A DNA stretch of 38,271 nt from contig CAJQSG010000002.1 in NCBI GenBank assembly GCA_905612525.1, forward strand, positions 1 to 38,271, in the 5' to 3' direction. Source of the stretch: an uncultured Candidatus Pelagibacter sp. (GTDB lineage Bacteria > Pseudomonadota > Alphaproteobacteria > Pelagibacterales > Pelagibacteraceae). The position numbers and the translations under genes are program-made. Under the pieces are notes generated by a model. That model saw only the letters and a list, made by a program, of their open reading frames with translations. It ran no database searches and had not been told where the DNA came from. Positions 19,472-28,591 of this stretch are shown one piece after another (the first letter of the stretch is position 1; each line of letters starts with the position of its first letter).

Positions 19472-20139
19472 AAACTATATTTTTTTTCTAAATATTTTAT
19501 CAAGTTGTGAATAATAAAAGTCATAAATAAATAAATTCCACCTGCTAAAAGAAATACCTCTAACGGTTTGTAAGTGGTTGATACAATGTGTTTTGCAACA
19601 CCCGTGATATCCATTAATGTTACAGTGCTTGCAAGGGATGTACCCTTCATCATTAATATAATTTCATTACCGTAGGCTGGTAAAGATTGTCTAATCGCTA
19701 CTGGAATTTGAATTTTATATAAAATAATTTTATTTGATATCCCCAGACTTTTACCAGCTTCTATAATTCCAGGTTTAATAGTTTGAAAAGCAGATCTTAA
19801 AATTTCTGAAGTATAAGCTCCTGTATTTAAAGCAAATGCAATAATTGCACACCAATAAGGTTCTTTTAATATTACCCAAAGAAAAGTTGATCTTAACCAC
19901 TCAATTTGTCCAAGACCATAATAAATTATAAATATTTGAACCAATAAAGGAGTTCCTCTAAATAAATAAGAATACCCGTAGGCAAACTTATTTATAAATG
20001 GGTTTTTATTTAATCTTAAAACTGCAAATAAAAATCCAATAAATAAACCTATGATTAAAGATGCCGATAATAATTTTAAAGTTATAACTGCTGCACTAAG
20101 TAGTTTTGGCAAACTTGTTATCATTAAATCAAAATCCAT
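19465..20139 (-). CDS. Polar amino-acid ABC transporter permease (HisM-like)
   Basis: FRGTPLLVQIFIIYYGLGQIEW, GAYTSEILRSAFQTIKPGIIEAGKSLGIS EAA-loop. Confidence 0.9.
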   Translation of the reverse strand: MDFDLMITSLPKLLSAAVITLKLLSASLIIGLFIGFLFAVLRLNKNPFINKFAYGYSYLFRGTPLLVQIFIIYYGLGQIEWLRSTFLWVILKEPYWCAIIAFALNTGAYTSEILRSAFQTIKPGIIEAGKSLGISNKIILYKIQIPVAIRQSLPAYGNEIILMMKGTSLASTVTLMDITGVAKHIVSTTYKPLEVFLLAGGIYLFMTFIIHNLIKYLEKKYSFQ

Positions 20140-20831
20140 TAAAAGCCCCTACTATACTTAACTTCAAGTCTGTTAATCAATTTCATGCTCAAAAATGTTA
20201 GCATCAAATATAAAACTGCAGCAAAACAATAAAAGAATAAAGGATCTCTAGTAGAGCCTGCTGCAATATAGGATTGTCTCATGATCTCAACTAAACCTGT
20301 AACTGATATTAAAGATGTGTCTTTTAAGGTGATTTGCCAAACGTTACTTAAGTTTGGAATGGCAAGTCTTAACATTTGAGGTAAAATTATTTTATAAAAT
20401 TGTACAAATTTACTAACACCTAAAACTTTGGCAGCTTCAAATTGACCTTTGTCTATTGATTGAATAGCACCTCTAAATACTTCTGTTGAATAAGCTCCTG
20501 ATATAATACCGATTGCAACTGAACCCGTAATAAATGCATTAATTTCTATGTATTCAAAGTATCCAAAAATTGAAGCAACGTACATTATGGCTCCACTACC
20601 TCCAAAAAAGAATAGGTAAATTACTAATAATTCTGGAACACCTCTGATTACAGTGGTGTAAGTATTTCCAATAAAATTTAGAAATTTATTATTTGATAAT
20701 TTAAGTGGCGTAAAGATTAATGAAAATAAAAAACCAATTAACATTGCAGTAACTGCTACTGCAACTGTCATTAGAGTTGCATAAAACAACTCGTCTCCCC
20801 AGCCTGTTTTTCCGAAAGTTAAAAGATCCAT
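20139..20831 (-). CDS. Polar amino-acid ABC transporter permease (HisQ-like)
   Basis: VIRGVPELLVIYLFFFGG, GAYSTEVFRGAIQSIDKGQFEAAKVLGVS. Confidence 0.9.
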   Translation of the reverse strand: MDLLTFGKTGWGDELFYATLMTVAVAVTAMLIGFLFSLIFTPLKLSNNKFLNFIGNTYTTVIRGVPELLVIYLFFFGGSGAIMYVASIFGYFEYIEINAFITGSVAIGIISGAYSTEVFRGAIQSIDKGQFEAAKVLGVSKFVQFYKIILPQMLRLAIPNLSNVWQITLKDTSLISVTGLVEIMRQSYIAAGSTRDPLFFYCFAAVLYLMLTFLSMKLINRLEVKYSRGF

Positions 20832-20835
20832 ATAG

Positions 20836-20865
20836 AAAGGGCGGCTAAATTAATAGCCGCCTTTT
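20836..20865 (-). promoter_or_regulatory. Intercistronic stem-loop between the substrate-binding-protein and permease genes
   Basis: ggcggcta (20840-20847) / tagccgcc (20854-20861), 6-nt loop, flanked by aaag/tttt. Confidence 0.7.
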
Positions 20866-20876
20866 CAAAATATTAA

Positions 20877-21737
20877 TTACATAGAAGCGTCAAAACCAAA
20901 ATGCTTGATCGCAAGTCTACTAATAACTCCATCTTTTCTTGCTTGATCAATGGCTTTATTAAAAGCATTTAAAAGTTCAGCATCTCTTACACCAAGAGTT
21001 CCACCTAGTTGAGAAGCCTGTCTTAATCCAACTCCAACACCATTACCAAAAGCACCACCTGAAAAAGTCGGTCCAACTAACACAACAGATTTTCCAGATT
21101 TTTCAGCATAATCGGTAAAAGCTACAGCAGCTGCCAAAGCAACATCACATCTTCCAGATGTTAAGTCTAAATTAACCTCATCTTGCGTTTTATAAGTTCT
21201 AACATTTACTTTCCCTACATCACCAGATTCTAAAAAGTTTTGGTGGATAGTTCCAGTTTGTGTACAAACAGTTTTTCCAGCCAAAGCCTTAGTAATAGTT
21301 TTTAAAGCTTTTTTAGCATCACTGCTTGGTTTTGAAAGACTAATACCTACAGGAGTGTTCATACCTTCAAGACTTGATCCTTTCATAACTGCGAGCGCAG
21401 CAACTTCATCAGCATAACCCTGCGAAAATGTTATAACTTTTTTTCTCTCATCAGTTATTGACATTCCAGCCATTATTGCATCAAACTTTCTCATTTGAAG
21501 AGCAGGTATCATACCATCCCAATCTTGCTCAACAACTTCGCACTGTCTTCCAATGTATCTACAAAGTGAATAAGCTAACTCAACTTCAAATCCAATTAAT
21601 TTTCCTGAAGCATCTTTAGAGTTCCATGGTGGGTATGCACCCTCTGTTCCAATCCTAATTTTATCAGAAGCATAAACATTTCCAATAATTAATAAAGAAG
21701 CTAGAACAGTTAAAATTGTTTTTTTAAATATATTCAT
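20877..21737 (-). CDS. Polar amino-acid ABC transporter substrate-binding protein
   Basis: Signal peptide, IRIGTEGAYPPWNSKDASGKLIGFEVELAYSLC, DWDGMIPALQMRKFDAIMAGMSITDERKKVITFS. Confidence 0.92.
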   Translation of the reverse strand: MNIFKKTILTVLASLLIIGNVYASDKIRIGTEGAYPPWNSKDASGKLIGFEVELAYSLCRYIGRQCEVVEQDWDGMIPALQMRKFDAIMAGMSITDERKKVITFSQGYADEVAALAVMKGSSLEGMNTPVGISLSKPSSDAKKALKTITKALAGKTVCTQTGTIHQNFLESGDVGKVNVRTYKTQDEVNLDLTSGRCDVALAAAVAFTDYAEKSGKSVVLVGPTFSGGAFGNGVGVGLRQASQLGGTLGVRDAELLNAFNKAIDQARKDGVISRLAIKHFGFDASM

Positions 21738-21816
21738 TTTTCCTCCATAATTTTAGGGGAGAAATCCCCCTTTAAAGATATTTATTTCACAAATTTAATA
21801 CTTTAAAAAGAAAATT

Positions 21817-22857
21817 TTAGTGATTAATTGATGATGAGAAGTTCCAAGAACAGTCAAAACTTGGGATATAAACCCTATCTAGAGTTGTGTTGCCAAAATT
21901 CTTATTAAAAACATCAAGCCATTTTTTAACTTGTTCTGGTTTTTTGTCTTGGCTACCAACTTGAGCTGTAATTACACCGTTGGGTTTCAATATTCTAATT
22001 AACGAATCCATATTTTTTGCTGCTAAATCTATACAAAATTGATCATCATTAAGATCAACAAAAATTTTATCGTACTTGTCATCTTCAACAGCTTTAATGC
22101 TTTCAAAGGCATCACCCCAAATACATTTAACTGAATTTTTTTCAGTAGACTTTTTTCCAATACTTCCTAAGTGTTTATTGCAAACATCAACCACTTCTTG
22201 ATCCAGTTCATACCAATCAATAAAATCAAAACCTTTAGCCATGCATTCTCTTGCAACACCACCATCTCCTCCTCCAATGATTGCAGCCGTTCCCATATCT
22301 TTGTTTAACTTTAATGCAGCATTAACAAAAGTTGAGCTGTATAAAGCTTCATCATTAGTCGCCACTTGTATTTCATTGTCTATAAAAAGTGATTTTCCAA
22401 ATTGCTCTAGGTCTAATATTTCTATGTGTTGACCAACTTTAGATTTAAAATCTTCCAAAACTTCATTTACCACATAAGACTTTTGTAATCCTGGGGAGCT
22501 ATAAATGTCATGATACAAAGATTTAGTATCTCTATTAAATTCCTTTTTGATAATTCTTTTGTGTTTAAATTCTTTTCTAATAATATCTAAAGCTATTGAT
22601 GGACTTACTTTTCCACATGTAAAAAAATCAAAACTTATAATTCCTTTTTCTGGAAATGTATGAAAGCTCATATGACTTTCGCCTAATAATGCAAGTATGG
22701 TGAAACCTTGGGGTTCAAATTTATATTTTGAAATTTCAAGGACTGTTACTTCTGCAGCTTTTGCTATTTTATGAATAACACTTTCAAATAATGACGGGTC
22801 ATATTCTTGAGTAGTGCCAATAATATCTAAAGTTACGTGCTCTCCTACTTTAGTCAT
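21817..22857 (-). CDS. Fused S-adenosylmethionine decarboxylase - spermidine synthase (SpeD-SpeE fusion)
   Basis: N-terminal ESHMSFHTFPEKGIISFDFFTCG (AdoMetDC) and C-terminal AAIIGGGDGGVARECM ... DKIFVDLNDDQF (spermidine synthase). Confidence 0.9.
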   Translation of the reverse strand: MTKVGEHVTLDIIGTTQEYDPSLFESVIHKIAKAAEVTVLEISKYKFEPQGFTILALLGESHMSFHTFPEKGIISFDFFTCGKVSPSIALDIIRKEFKHKRIIKKEFNRDTKSLYHDIYSSPGLQKSYVVNEVLEDFKSKVGQHIEILDLEQFGKSLFIDNEIQVATNDEALYSSTFVNAALKLNKDMGTAAIIGGGDGGVARECMAKGFDFIDWYELDQEVVDVCNKHLGSIGKKSTEKNSVKCIWGDAFESIKAVEDDKYDKIFVDLNDDQFCIDLAAKNMDSLIRILKPNGVITAQVGSQDKKPEQVKKWLDVFNKNFGNTTLDRVYIPSFDCSWNFSSSINH

Positions 22858-22959
22858 AAATTAATTCCTTTTATAGTTTCGTACTTTATTTTAAAAGTTA
22901 CAGATATTTAATGGAATAATTCGATTATGGCAAATATTTTAAGTTTTTTTACTACTTAT

Positions 22960-23151
22960 TTATCTTTCACTTTTTATTTTATCCTTACAAAACTCTCTAG
23001 CTTTATCTAAGTCTGTAATTTTAGACTCTGACAACTTTTGGCTGCCTGCTAAACAGGCATCTACTGCTCTTTTTAGGTTATAATCACTAAAATTTAAAAC
23101 AACAACCATTGCTAGTATTATAAAAATTGCTATTAAAATATTTTTAATCAT
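22960..23151 (-). CDS. Small membrane-anchored hypothetical protein
   Basis: 63-aa ORF with N-terminal TM helix. Confidence 0.5.
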   Translation of the reverse strand: MIKNILIAIFIILAMVVVLNFSDYNLKRAVDACLAGSQKLSESKITDLDKAREFCKDKIKSER

Positions 23152-23175
23152 TTAATTCATATCTTGCATTAATTG

Positions 23176-23697
23176 TTACACACTATCAATAAAATTTGAA
23201 AAAGCTTTTGAGGCTATTTTTAAATTTTCATTCCAATCAACATCTGCATTTTTATCAGCATTATCAGAGATATATTTAAAGCATTTGAATTCAATTTTTT
23301 CAAGTTTGCAAACTTTGGCAATGGCGTAAGCCTCCATGTCAACTACATCAACATTCATATCTATTTTTTTATTAACAAAACTATCACCTGATCCACAAGA
23401 GTAGCCCGAATCAGAGGTAATAATTTCTTTCATCTTATCATACGGTGTTTCTCCTAATTCAAAATTTAAATTCCTAACATCCATATCTCTCTGATAAAAT
23501 TTTGTACACTCGACGATTCCCCTTAAATCACTATTAATTGCTCCAGCTGTTCCATAGTTAATAACTAGTTTGGGTTTATAAATATTGATCAATTTTAAAC
23601 AATTGTATGTTGCATTAATCTTTCCCACTCCTGTATGGTAGAAGTAATCTAACCCAACAGTTTCTTCTTTAATTGCTGCAAGAAATAATTTGGTCAT
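23176..23697 (-). CDS. Compact MTA/SAH nucleosidase-like (nucleoside phosphorylase superfamily) protein
   Basis: VINYGTAGAI, FELGETP, DVVDMEAYAIAKVC, FKYISDNAD. Confidence 0.78.
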   Translation of the reverse strand: MTKLFLAAIKEETVGLDYFYHTGVGKINATYNCLKLINIYKPKLVINYGTAGAINSDLRGIVECTKFYQRDMDVRNLNFELGETPYDKMKEIITSDSGYSCGSGDSFVNKKIDMNVDVVDMEAYAIAKVCKLEKIEFKCFKYISDNADKNADVDWNENLKIASKAFSNFIDSV

Positions 23698-23734
23698 AGA
23701 TTTTTTTTATTAAAGATATAAATATATTAATAGC

Positions 23735-24262
23735 ATGGATTTAAAAGATTATATTAGATCAATTCCTGATTATCCAAAAAAAGGAATTTTATTCAGAGAT
23801 ATATCGACTCTGATTAAAAATGAGAAAGCATTTGCAGAATCTATCAACCAAATAATTGAAAGGTCAAAAAAATACAAAATAGACAAAATTGCTGCTATAG
23901 AATCTAGAGGTTTTGTTTTTGCGTCTGCAGTTTCTTATGTGCTTAAAAAACCCTTTATAATGCTTAGAAAAAAAAATAAATTACCTGCTGAAACTCATTC
24001 AGTTAATTTTGAGTTAGAGTATGGAACTGCTACTATTGAGATTCACAAAGACTCAATCAGTAAAGGTGATTCAGTTTTAATTATTGACGATCTTATAGCG
24101 ACTGGTGGTACTGCAGAAGCAGCTGCAAAACTAATTGAAATGTCAGGTGGGCACGTTGCCGCTTTTATTTTCGCAATTAATCTTTTTGATTTAGATGGGT
24201 GCAGTAATTTAATTAAAAAAAATTACAAAGTAGAAAATTTAATTGAATTCCCAGGTCATTAA
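23735..24262 (+). CDS. apt: Adenine phosphoribosyltransferase
   Basis: IRSIPDYPKKGILFRDISTLI, IESRGFVFASAVSYVL, VLIIDDLIATGGTAEAAAKLIE. Confidence 0.92.
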   Translation: MDLKDYIRSIPDYPKKGILFRDISTLIKNEKAFAESINQIIERSKKYKIDKIAAIESRGFVFASAVSYVLKKPFIMLRKKNKLPAETHSVNFELEYGTATIEIHKDSISKGDSVLIIDDLIATGGTAEAAAKLIEMSGGHVAAFIFAINLFDLDGCSNLIKKNYKVENLIEFPGH

Positions 24263-24266
24263 AATT

Positions 24267-25130
24267 TTAAACTTTTGGCCTATACCAAGATTTTTTACCC
24301 ACCATTGCATTGACTAAACCTAAAAATCTCATTTTGTATATTTTTCTCTTATATCCATTACAGGTTAATAAATAATAAATAAATTTAATTTTAGAAGAAA
24401 CTAATGTTGGTAAAGTTTTTAATAGAGCATTAATATACCCATAATGTTTTTGATTAAAATAAAATTTTGACCACATCCAATGCCAATTTCTAGAATACTC
24501 AATTTCATCTTTAAATAAACCAGAAGGAGATTTTCCACCCAAATGATTAATTTTAGCTGTTTTTAAAACATAAATTTTTTTCATTTCTTTTTTTTTTCTA
24601 AGACATAAATCATCATTTTCTAAAAATAAGAAAAAATTTTCATCAAAATAAAGGTGGTCTTCAAAACTTTTTTTATTAATTAACATTGCAAAACCATCCA
24701 CTGAATCTACATCTAAGTAATCAAGCTCATTATTAATTGAATTAATATTTTTAATTATATAATTAGGATATTTAATATTATCAGAAATAGGTGCCAAAAT
24801 AGAGTAATCATTTATTTTTGCTGTAAAATTAATCATCTTTTGGATTGTGCTACTTTCAAATTTAACATCTGGATTAATAACAAAAGCATAGTCTGTTTTG
24901 CACATTTTTATTCCTTTATTGTTAGCAGCGCCCATTCCTATATTTTTCTGAATAACTATTGTAATCCCAGGATATTCTTTTTCTAATTTTCTTTTAATCT
25001 TTTCATCTCCTGAATTTTCAATAATAATTATTTTAGAATTTTTTGGTAGTGAATTTATGCATTCATTGATGATGTGTTCACTTTTAAAGGTAACGATAAT
25101 AAATGTTAAATTATTAAAACTTAAGGACAT
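24267..25130 (-). CDS. Glycosyltransferase family 2
   Basis: LTFIIVTFKSEHIINECINSLPKNSKIIIIENSGD, VINPDVKF, FFLFLENDDLCLR. Confidence 0.87.
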   Translation of the reverse strand: MSLSFNNLTFIIVTFKSEHIINECINSLPKNSKIIIIENSGDEKIKRKLEKEYPGITIVIQKNIGMGAANNKGIKMCKTDYAFVINPDVKFESSTIQKMINFTAKINDYSILAPISDNIKYPNYIIKNINSINNELDYLDVDSVDGFAMLINKKSFEDHLYFDENFFLFLENDDLCLRKKKEMKKIYVLKTAKINHLGGKSPSGLFKDEIEYSRNWHWMWSKFYFNQKHYGYINALLKTLPTLVSSKIKFIYYLLTCNGYKRKIYKMRFLGLVNAMVGKKSWYRPKV

Positions 25131-25182
25131 GTTTGATATAAAATACTATATACTTACTATATCTATTAATGTAAAAAAAAAT

Positions 25183-26202
25183 ATGCATAAAATTATTGTA
25201 ACAGGTGGTTTGGGGTTTATTGGAAGTAACCTTATTAAGCTGTTATTGAAAAATAAATTCAATGTTACCAATATAGATAAAGTAACTTATTCTTCTAATT
25301 TTTATAATACGAAAGAATTTCATGGTCATAAAAACTATAAATTTATTAAATGTGATCTTAATGATAAATTAAAGCTAGGTAAAATCATATACAAATTTAA
25401 ACCTGCTGGTATTTTTAATTTAGCTGCAGAAACACATGTTGACAGATCAATTGATGAGCCTGCTAGTTTTATTAATAGTAATATTGTTGGTGTTTTTAAT
25501 TTACTTGAAATCTTTAGGGATTATTCTAAATTTAATAAAAAAACTAAACTGATTCATATTTCAACCGATGAAGTTTACGGCGATATATTAAAAGGTAGGT
25601 CTAATGAAAATTTCCCCTACAGACCAAGCTCACCTTATGCTGCTAGTAAGGCCTCATCTGACCATTTAGTTTCATCCTATGTTAGAACATATGGAATTCC
25701 GGCAATTGTAACCAATTGTTCAAATAACTACGGTCCCAAGCAACATCCAGAAAAGCTTATTCCTAAGTTAATTTATAATATACTTAATAATAAAAGTTTG
25801 CCCATCTATGGAAATGGAAAAAATTCCAGAGAATGGATTTATGTAGATGATCACTGTGAGGCTTTAGTTAAAGTTTATAAAAAAGGTAGAGTTGGTGAAT
25901 TTTATAATATTGGATCTAATAAAAATTTTAACAACCTAGAAATTTGTAAATCTTTAATTAAAATAGCAAAAGAACAAATTAAAATAGGTACAAAAGTTAA
26001 AATTAAATTTGTAAAAGATAGACCTGGTCATGATGTAAGATATGCACTTGATAGTAAAAAAATATTTAATGAATTAAATTGGAAAACTAAAATGAACTTT
26101 AATACTGGGCTAGAAAAAACATTTTTATGGTATCTTCTAAATAATAACTATTATAAATCCGTATCAAAAAATGATATTGTCAAAAGAATAGGAAAAATAT
26201 AA
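25183..26202 (+). CDS. rfbB: dTDP-glucose 4,6-dehydratase (start placed at MHKIIVTGGLGFIGSN rather than the ORF-track 25057)
   Basis: IVTGGLGFIGSNLI, AAETHVDRSIDEPASFI, HISTDEVYGD, PYAASKASSDHLV; the N-terminal 42 aa of the tracked ORF overlap the opposite-strand gene. Confidence 0.9.
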   Translation: MHKIIVTGGLGFIGSNLIKLLLKNKFNVTNIDKVTYSSNFYNTKEFHGHKNYKFIKCDLNDKLKLGKIIYKFKPAGIFNLAAETHVDRSIDEPASFINSNIVGVFNLLEIFRDYSKFNKKTKLIHISTDEVYGDILKGRSNENFPYRPSSPYAASKASSDHLVSSYVRTYGIPAIVTNCSNNYGPKQHPEKLIPKLIYNILNNKSLPIYGNGKNSREWIYVDDHCEALVKVYKKGRVGEFYNIGSNKNFNNLEICKSLIKIAKEQIKIGTKVKIKFVKDRPGHDVRYALDSKKIFNELNWKTKMNFNTGLEKTFLWYLLNNNYYKSVSKNDIVKRIGKI

Positions 26203-27074
26203 TGATTAAAAAAGGAATTATTTTAGCTGGCGGAAAAGGAACAAGGATGAGTCCTTTAACAAAATCTGTTAATAAACAACTTTTACCTATTTATGATAAA
26301 CCTTTAATTTTTTATCCTTTATCAATACTAATGCTTGCAAAAATTAAGGATATACTAATCATCGTTAATAAAGGACAGCTTGAACAATATAAGAAATTAT
26401 TACCTAATGGAAAAAATTTAGGTATTAAAATTACCTATATGGAGCAGGATTCGCCCAGAGGTCTACCTGATGCATTTATTCTAGGAGAAAAATTTATTGG
26501 TAAAGAGAAAGTAGCAATGATTTTAGGCGATAATTTTTTTTATGGACAAAACTTAACCTCTATACTGATAAAATCTACAAATATAAAGAATGGTGCAAAG
26601 ATACTACTACATAAGGTTAGAAATCCAGAATTATTTGGCGTTGCAAAGGTTGATAAGAGAAAAAAAATAACACACTTAAAAGAAAAACCTAAAAAATTCT
26701 TATCTAACGATGCAATAACAGGATTATATTTTTTTGATAATAAGGTAATTAACTACTCAAAAAAATTAAAACCGTCTAAAAGAGGAGAAATTGAAATTAT
26801 TGACTTACTAATGAGGTACAAAAAAAATAATCAATTAACTGCAAATTATATTGGGCGTGGTGGTGCATGGTTGGATACTGGCTCTATCGAAGATTACTAC
26901 AAAACAATTGCTTTTGTACAAGCTGTAGAAAATAGACAAGGTCTTAAAATTGCCTGTATTGAAGAAATTGCGCTTTTAAACAAATGGATAAAAAAAAAAC
27001 ATATAACAAATTCAATCAAATTTTACGGAAATTGTGATTATTCAAAATACTTAAAAAAATTAATATCTAAATGA
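26202..27074 (+). CDS. rfbA: Glucose-1-phosphate thymidylyltransferase
   Basis: GIILAGGKGTRMSPLTKSVNKQLLPIYDKPLIFYPLSILM, LGDNFFYG, GGAWLDTGS. Confidence 0.93.
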   Translation: MIKKGIILAGGKGTRMSPLTKSVNKQLLPIYDKPLIFYPLSILMLAKIKDILIIVNKGQLEQYKKLLPNGKNLGIKITYMEQDSPRGLPDAFILGEKFIGKEKVAMILGDNFFYGQNLTSILIKSTNIKNGAKILLHKVRNPELFGVAKVDKRKKITHLKEKPKKFLSNDAITGLYFFDNKVINYSKKLKPSKRGEIEIIDLLMRYKKNNQLTANYIGRGGAWLDTGSIEDYYKTIAFVQAVENRQGLKIACIEEIALLNKWIKKKHITNSIKFYGNCDYSKYLKKLISK

Positions 27075-27592
27075 TAATTAAAACAAAGATAAAAGACTTA
27101 CTAATAATAAAAAATAAAAAATTTTCTGATTCAAGGGGGTATTTTAAAGAATTGTCCAGAGAAAAAGAAATAAATATTAACCTGCCATTTACAGTTATGT
27201 CATATTCGAAAAAAAATGTAATTAGAGGTCTTCATATCCAAACGCAACAATCACAAGGAAAATTTGTATCTGTCTTAAAAGGTAGAATATTTGATATAGT
27301 TTTAGATTTAAGAAAGAACTCTAAAACATTTGGAAAAATAGTGTCAACTATTTTGAGTGAAAAAAATGCTAAGTCAATATATATACCCCCAGGATTTGCT
27401 CATGGATTTTGCGCGCTAGATAAAGAAAACTATGTGATTTATAGCTGCACAAAATATAGAAATGCACAATCTGAGATGGGTATTAAATATAATGACAAAG
27501 AATTAAATATCAACTGGCCTGTTAAAAAACCAATTATCTCAACAAAAGACAATAATAATATTTCTTTTCAAGATTTTATAAATAAATTTTAA
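27071..27592 (+). CDS. rfbC: dTDP-4-dehydrorhamnose 3,5-epimerase family
   Basis: FSDSRGYFKELSREKEI, VIRGLHIQTQQSQGKFVSVLKG, IYIPPGFAHGFCAL. Confidence 0.9.
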   Translation: MIIKTKIKDLLIIKNKKFSDSRGYFKELSREKEININLPFTVMSYSKKNVIRGLHIQTQQSQGKFVSVLKGRIFDIVLDLRKNSKTFGKIVSTILSEKNAKSIYIPPGFAHGFCALDKENYVIYSCTKYRNAQSEMGIKYNDKELNINWPVKKPIISTKDNNNISFQDFINKF

Positions 27593-27593
27593 T

Positions 27594-28301
27594 ATGAATT
27601 CAAAAATTTTAGTAACAGGAGGTAATGGAAGATTTGCCACTGTGCTAAAAAAAGAAAATAAAAAATTAAATTTAGTTTTTGCTTCTAAAAAACAGTGTAA
27701 TATTTTAAATTTAAAATCAATTGAGAGTGCTGTTAGAGCATTTAAACCAAAAATTATTTTACATTGTGCCGGATTATCAAGACCTATGGATATTCACTAT
27801 AAAAATATTAAAAAAAGTATAGATATTAATATTATAGGAACGGCCAATATCACGAAAGTGTGTGAGGCAAATAAAATAAAGTTGATATATTTTTCTACTG
27901 GCTATGTTTATGAAGGAAAAAAAGGAAACTACTCAGAGCATGATTCAGTTAAACCGTTTAATAACTATGGCTTGTCGAAATTAGGCGGTGAATGTGCTGT
28001 GTCAATGTATTCTAATTCTTTAATTTTAAGAATCACTATGACTGAAAAACCATTTCTATACAAAACTGCCTATACTAATTTAAAAAGTAATTTTATGTTT
28101 CATGAACAATTGGTAAAAATTTTACCTGAATTAATTAAAAAAAAGGGAATTATAAATGTTGGTGGACCATCACAATCTGTTTATAATTTTGCCAAAAAAA
28201 CCAATCCTAAAGTTATAAAAAGTTATGCAAAAGAAAGACCTAATTTCCCTCTAAATCAAACCATGGATTTAAAAAAATTAAAAAAAATTATTACGTGGTA
28301 G
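27594..28301 (+). CDS. RmlD-like sugar-nucleotide-binding SDR protein (dTDP-4-dehydrorhamnose reductase-like)
   Basis: ILVTGGNGRFATVL, IILHCAGLSRPMDI, FSTGYVYEGKKGNYSEHD, NNYGLSKLGGECAV; final codons lie in the opposite-strand tRNA. Confidence 0.8.
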   Translation: MNSKILVTGGNGRFATVLKKENKKLNLVFASKKQCNILNLKSIESAVRAFKPKIILHCAGLSRPMDIHYKNIKKSIDINIIGTANITKVCEANKIKLIYFSTGYVYEGKKGNYSEHDSVKPFNNYGLSKLGGECAVSMYSNSLILRITMTEKPFLYKTAYTNLKSNFMFHEQLVKILPELIKKKGIINVGGPSQSVYNFAKKTNPKVIKSYAKERPNFPLNQTMDLKKLKKIITW

Positions 28302-28372
28302 CGGGAAGTGGAATCGAACCACTGACCTCAGGCTTATGAGTCCTGCGCTCTAACCGACTGAGCTACCCCGCC
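28296..28372 (-). tRNA. tRNA-Met (CAU anticodon), intact, 3' CCA encoded (copy A)
   Basis: Minus strand GGCGGGGTAGCTCAGTCGGTTAGAGCGCAGGACTCATAAGCCTGAGGTCAGTGGTTCGATTCCACTTCCCGCTACCA; acceptor (with two G-U pairs), D arm and T arm fold; elongator Met vs Ile2(CAU) not decided. Confidence 0.9.
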
Positions 28373-28391
28373 ACTTAATTATCGTTGTTTT

Positions 28392-28420
28392 ATAATAGAT
28401 TTTATTTTCTGTCCAATCAA
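28392..28420 (-). promoter_or_regulatory. sigma70-like promoter of tRNA-Met copy A
   Basis: Minus strand TTGATT - 17 nt - TATTAT, about 20 nt upstream of tRNA position 1. Confidence 0.65.
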
Positions 28421-28440
28421 GTATTTGCCTATTTTTCTAA

Positions 28441-28465
28441 CTCACTGTGCCTATAGTGTGCCAAG
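28441..28465. repeat. 25-bp arm-like motif, A-right
   Basis: ctcactgtgcctatagtgtgccaag; one of five related copies; also forms an inverted repeat with cacagtgag at 28494-28502. Confidence 0.7.
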
Positions 28466-28591
28466 AATACGTGTAGGGAGGTTCCTGCAGACTCACAGTG
28501 AGAAATAGATTTATACGTTTAGAAAACACAATCAAAATCACTAAAGATTTTTCAATAGATCAAAATCCTAAACAGAGTCTAAATGTAATAC

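Noticed and set aside
21757-21775. GGGG/CCCC hairpin (ggggagaaatcccc) between SpeD-SpeE and the binding-protein gene
   Set aside because: Only a 4-6 bp stem with no clear U-tract; too weak to call a terminator or riboswitch.
22241-22432. 63-aa + strand ORF
   Set aside because: Antisense to the SpeD-SpeE fusion; repetitive Pro/Ala start is the shadow of a glycine-rich motif.
25183-28301. dTDP-rhamnose gene cluster as a novel pathway
   Set aside because: Standard rfbB-A-C plus an RmlD-like gene; expected in surface polysaccharide regions.
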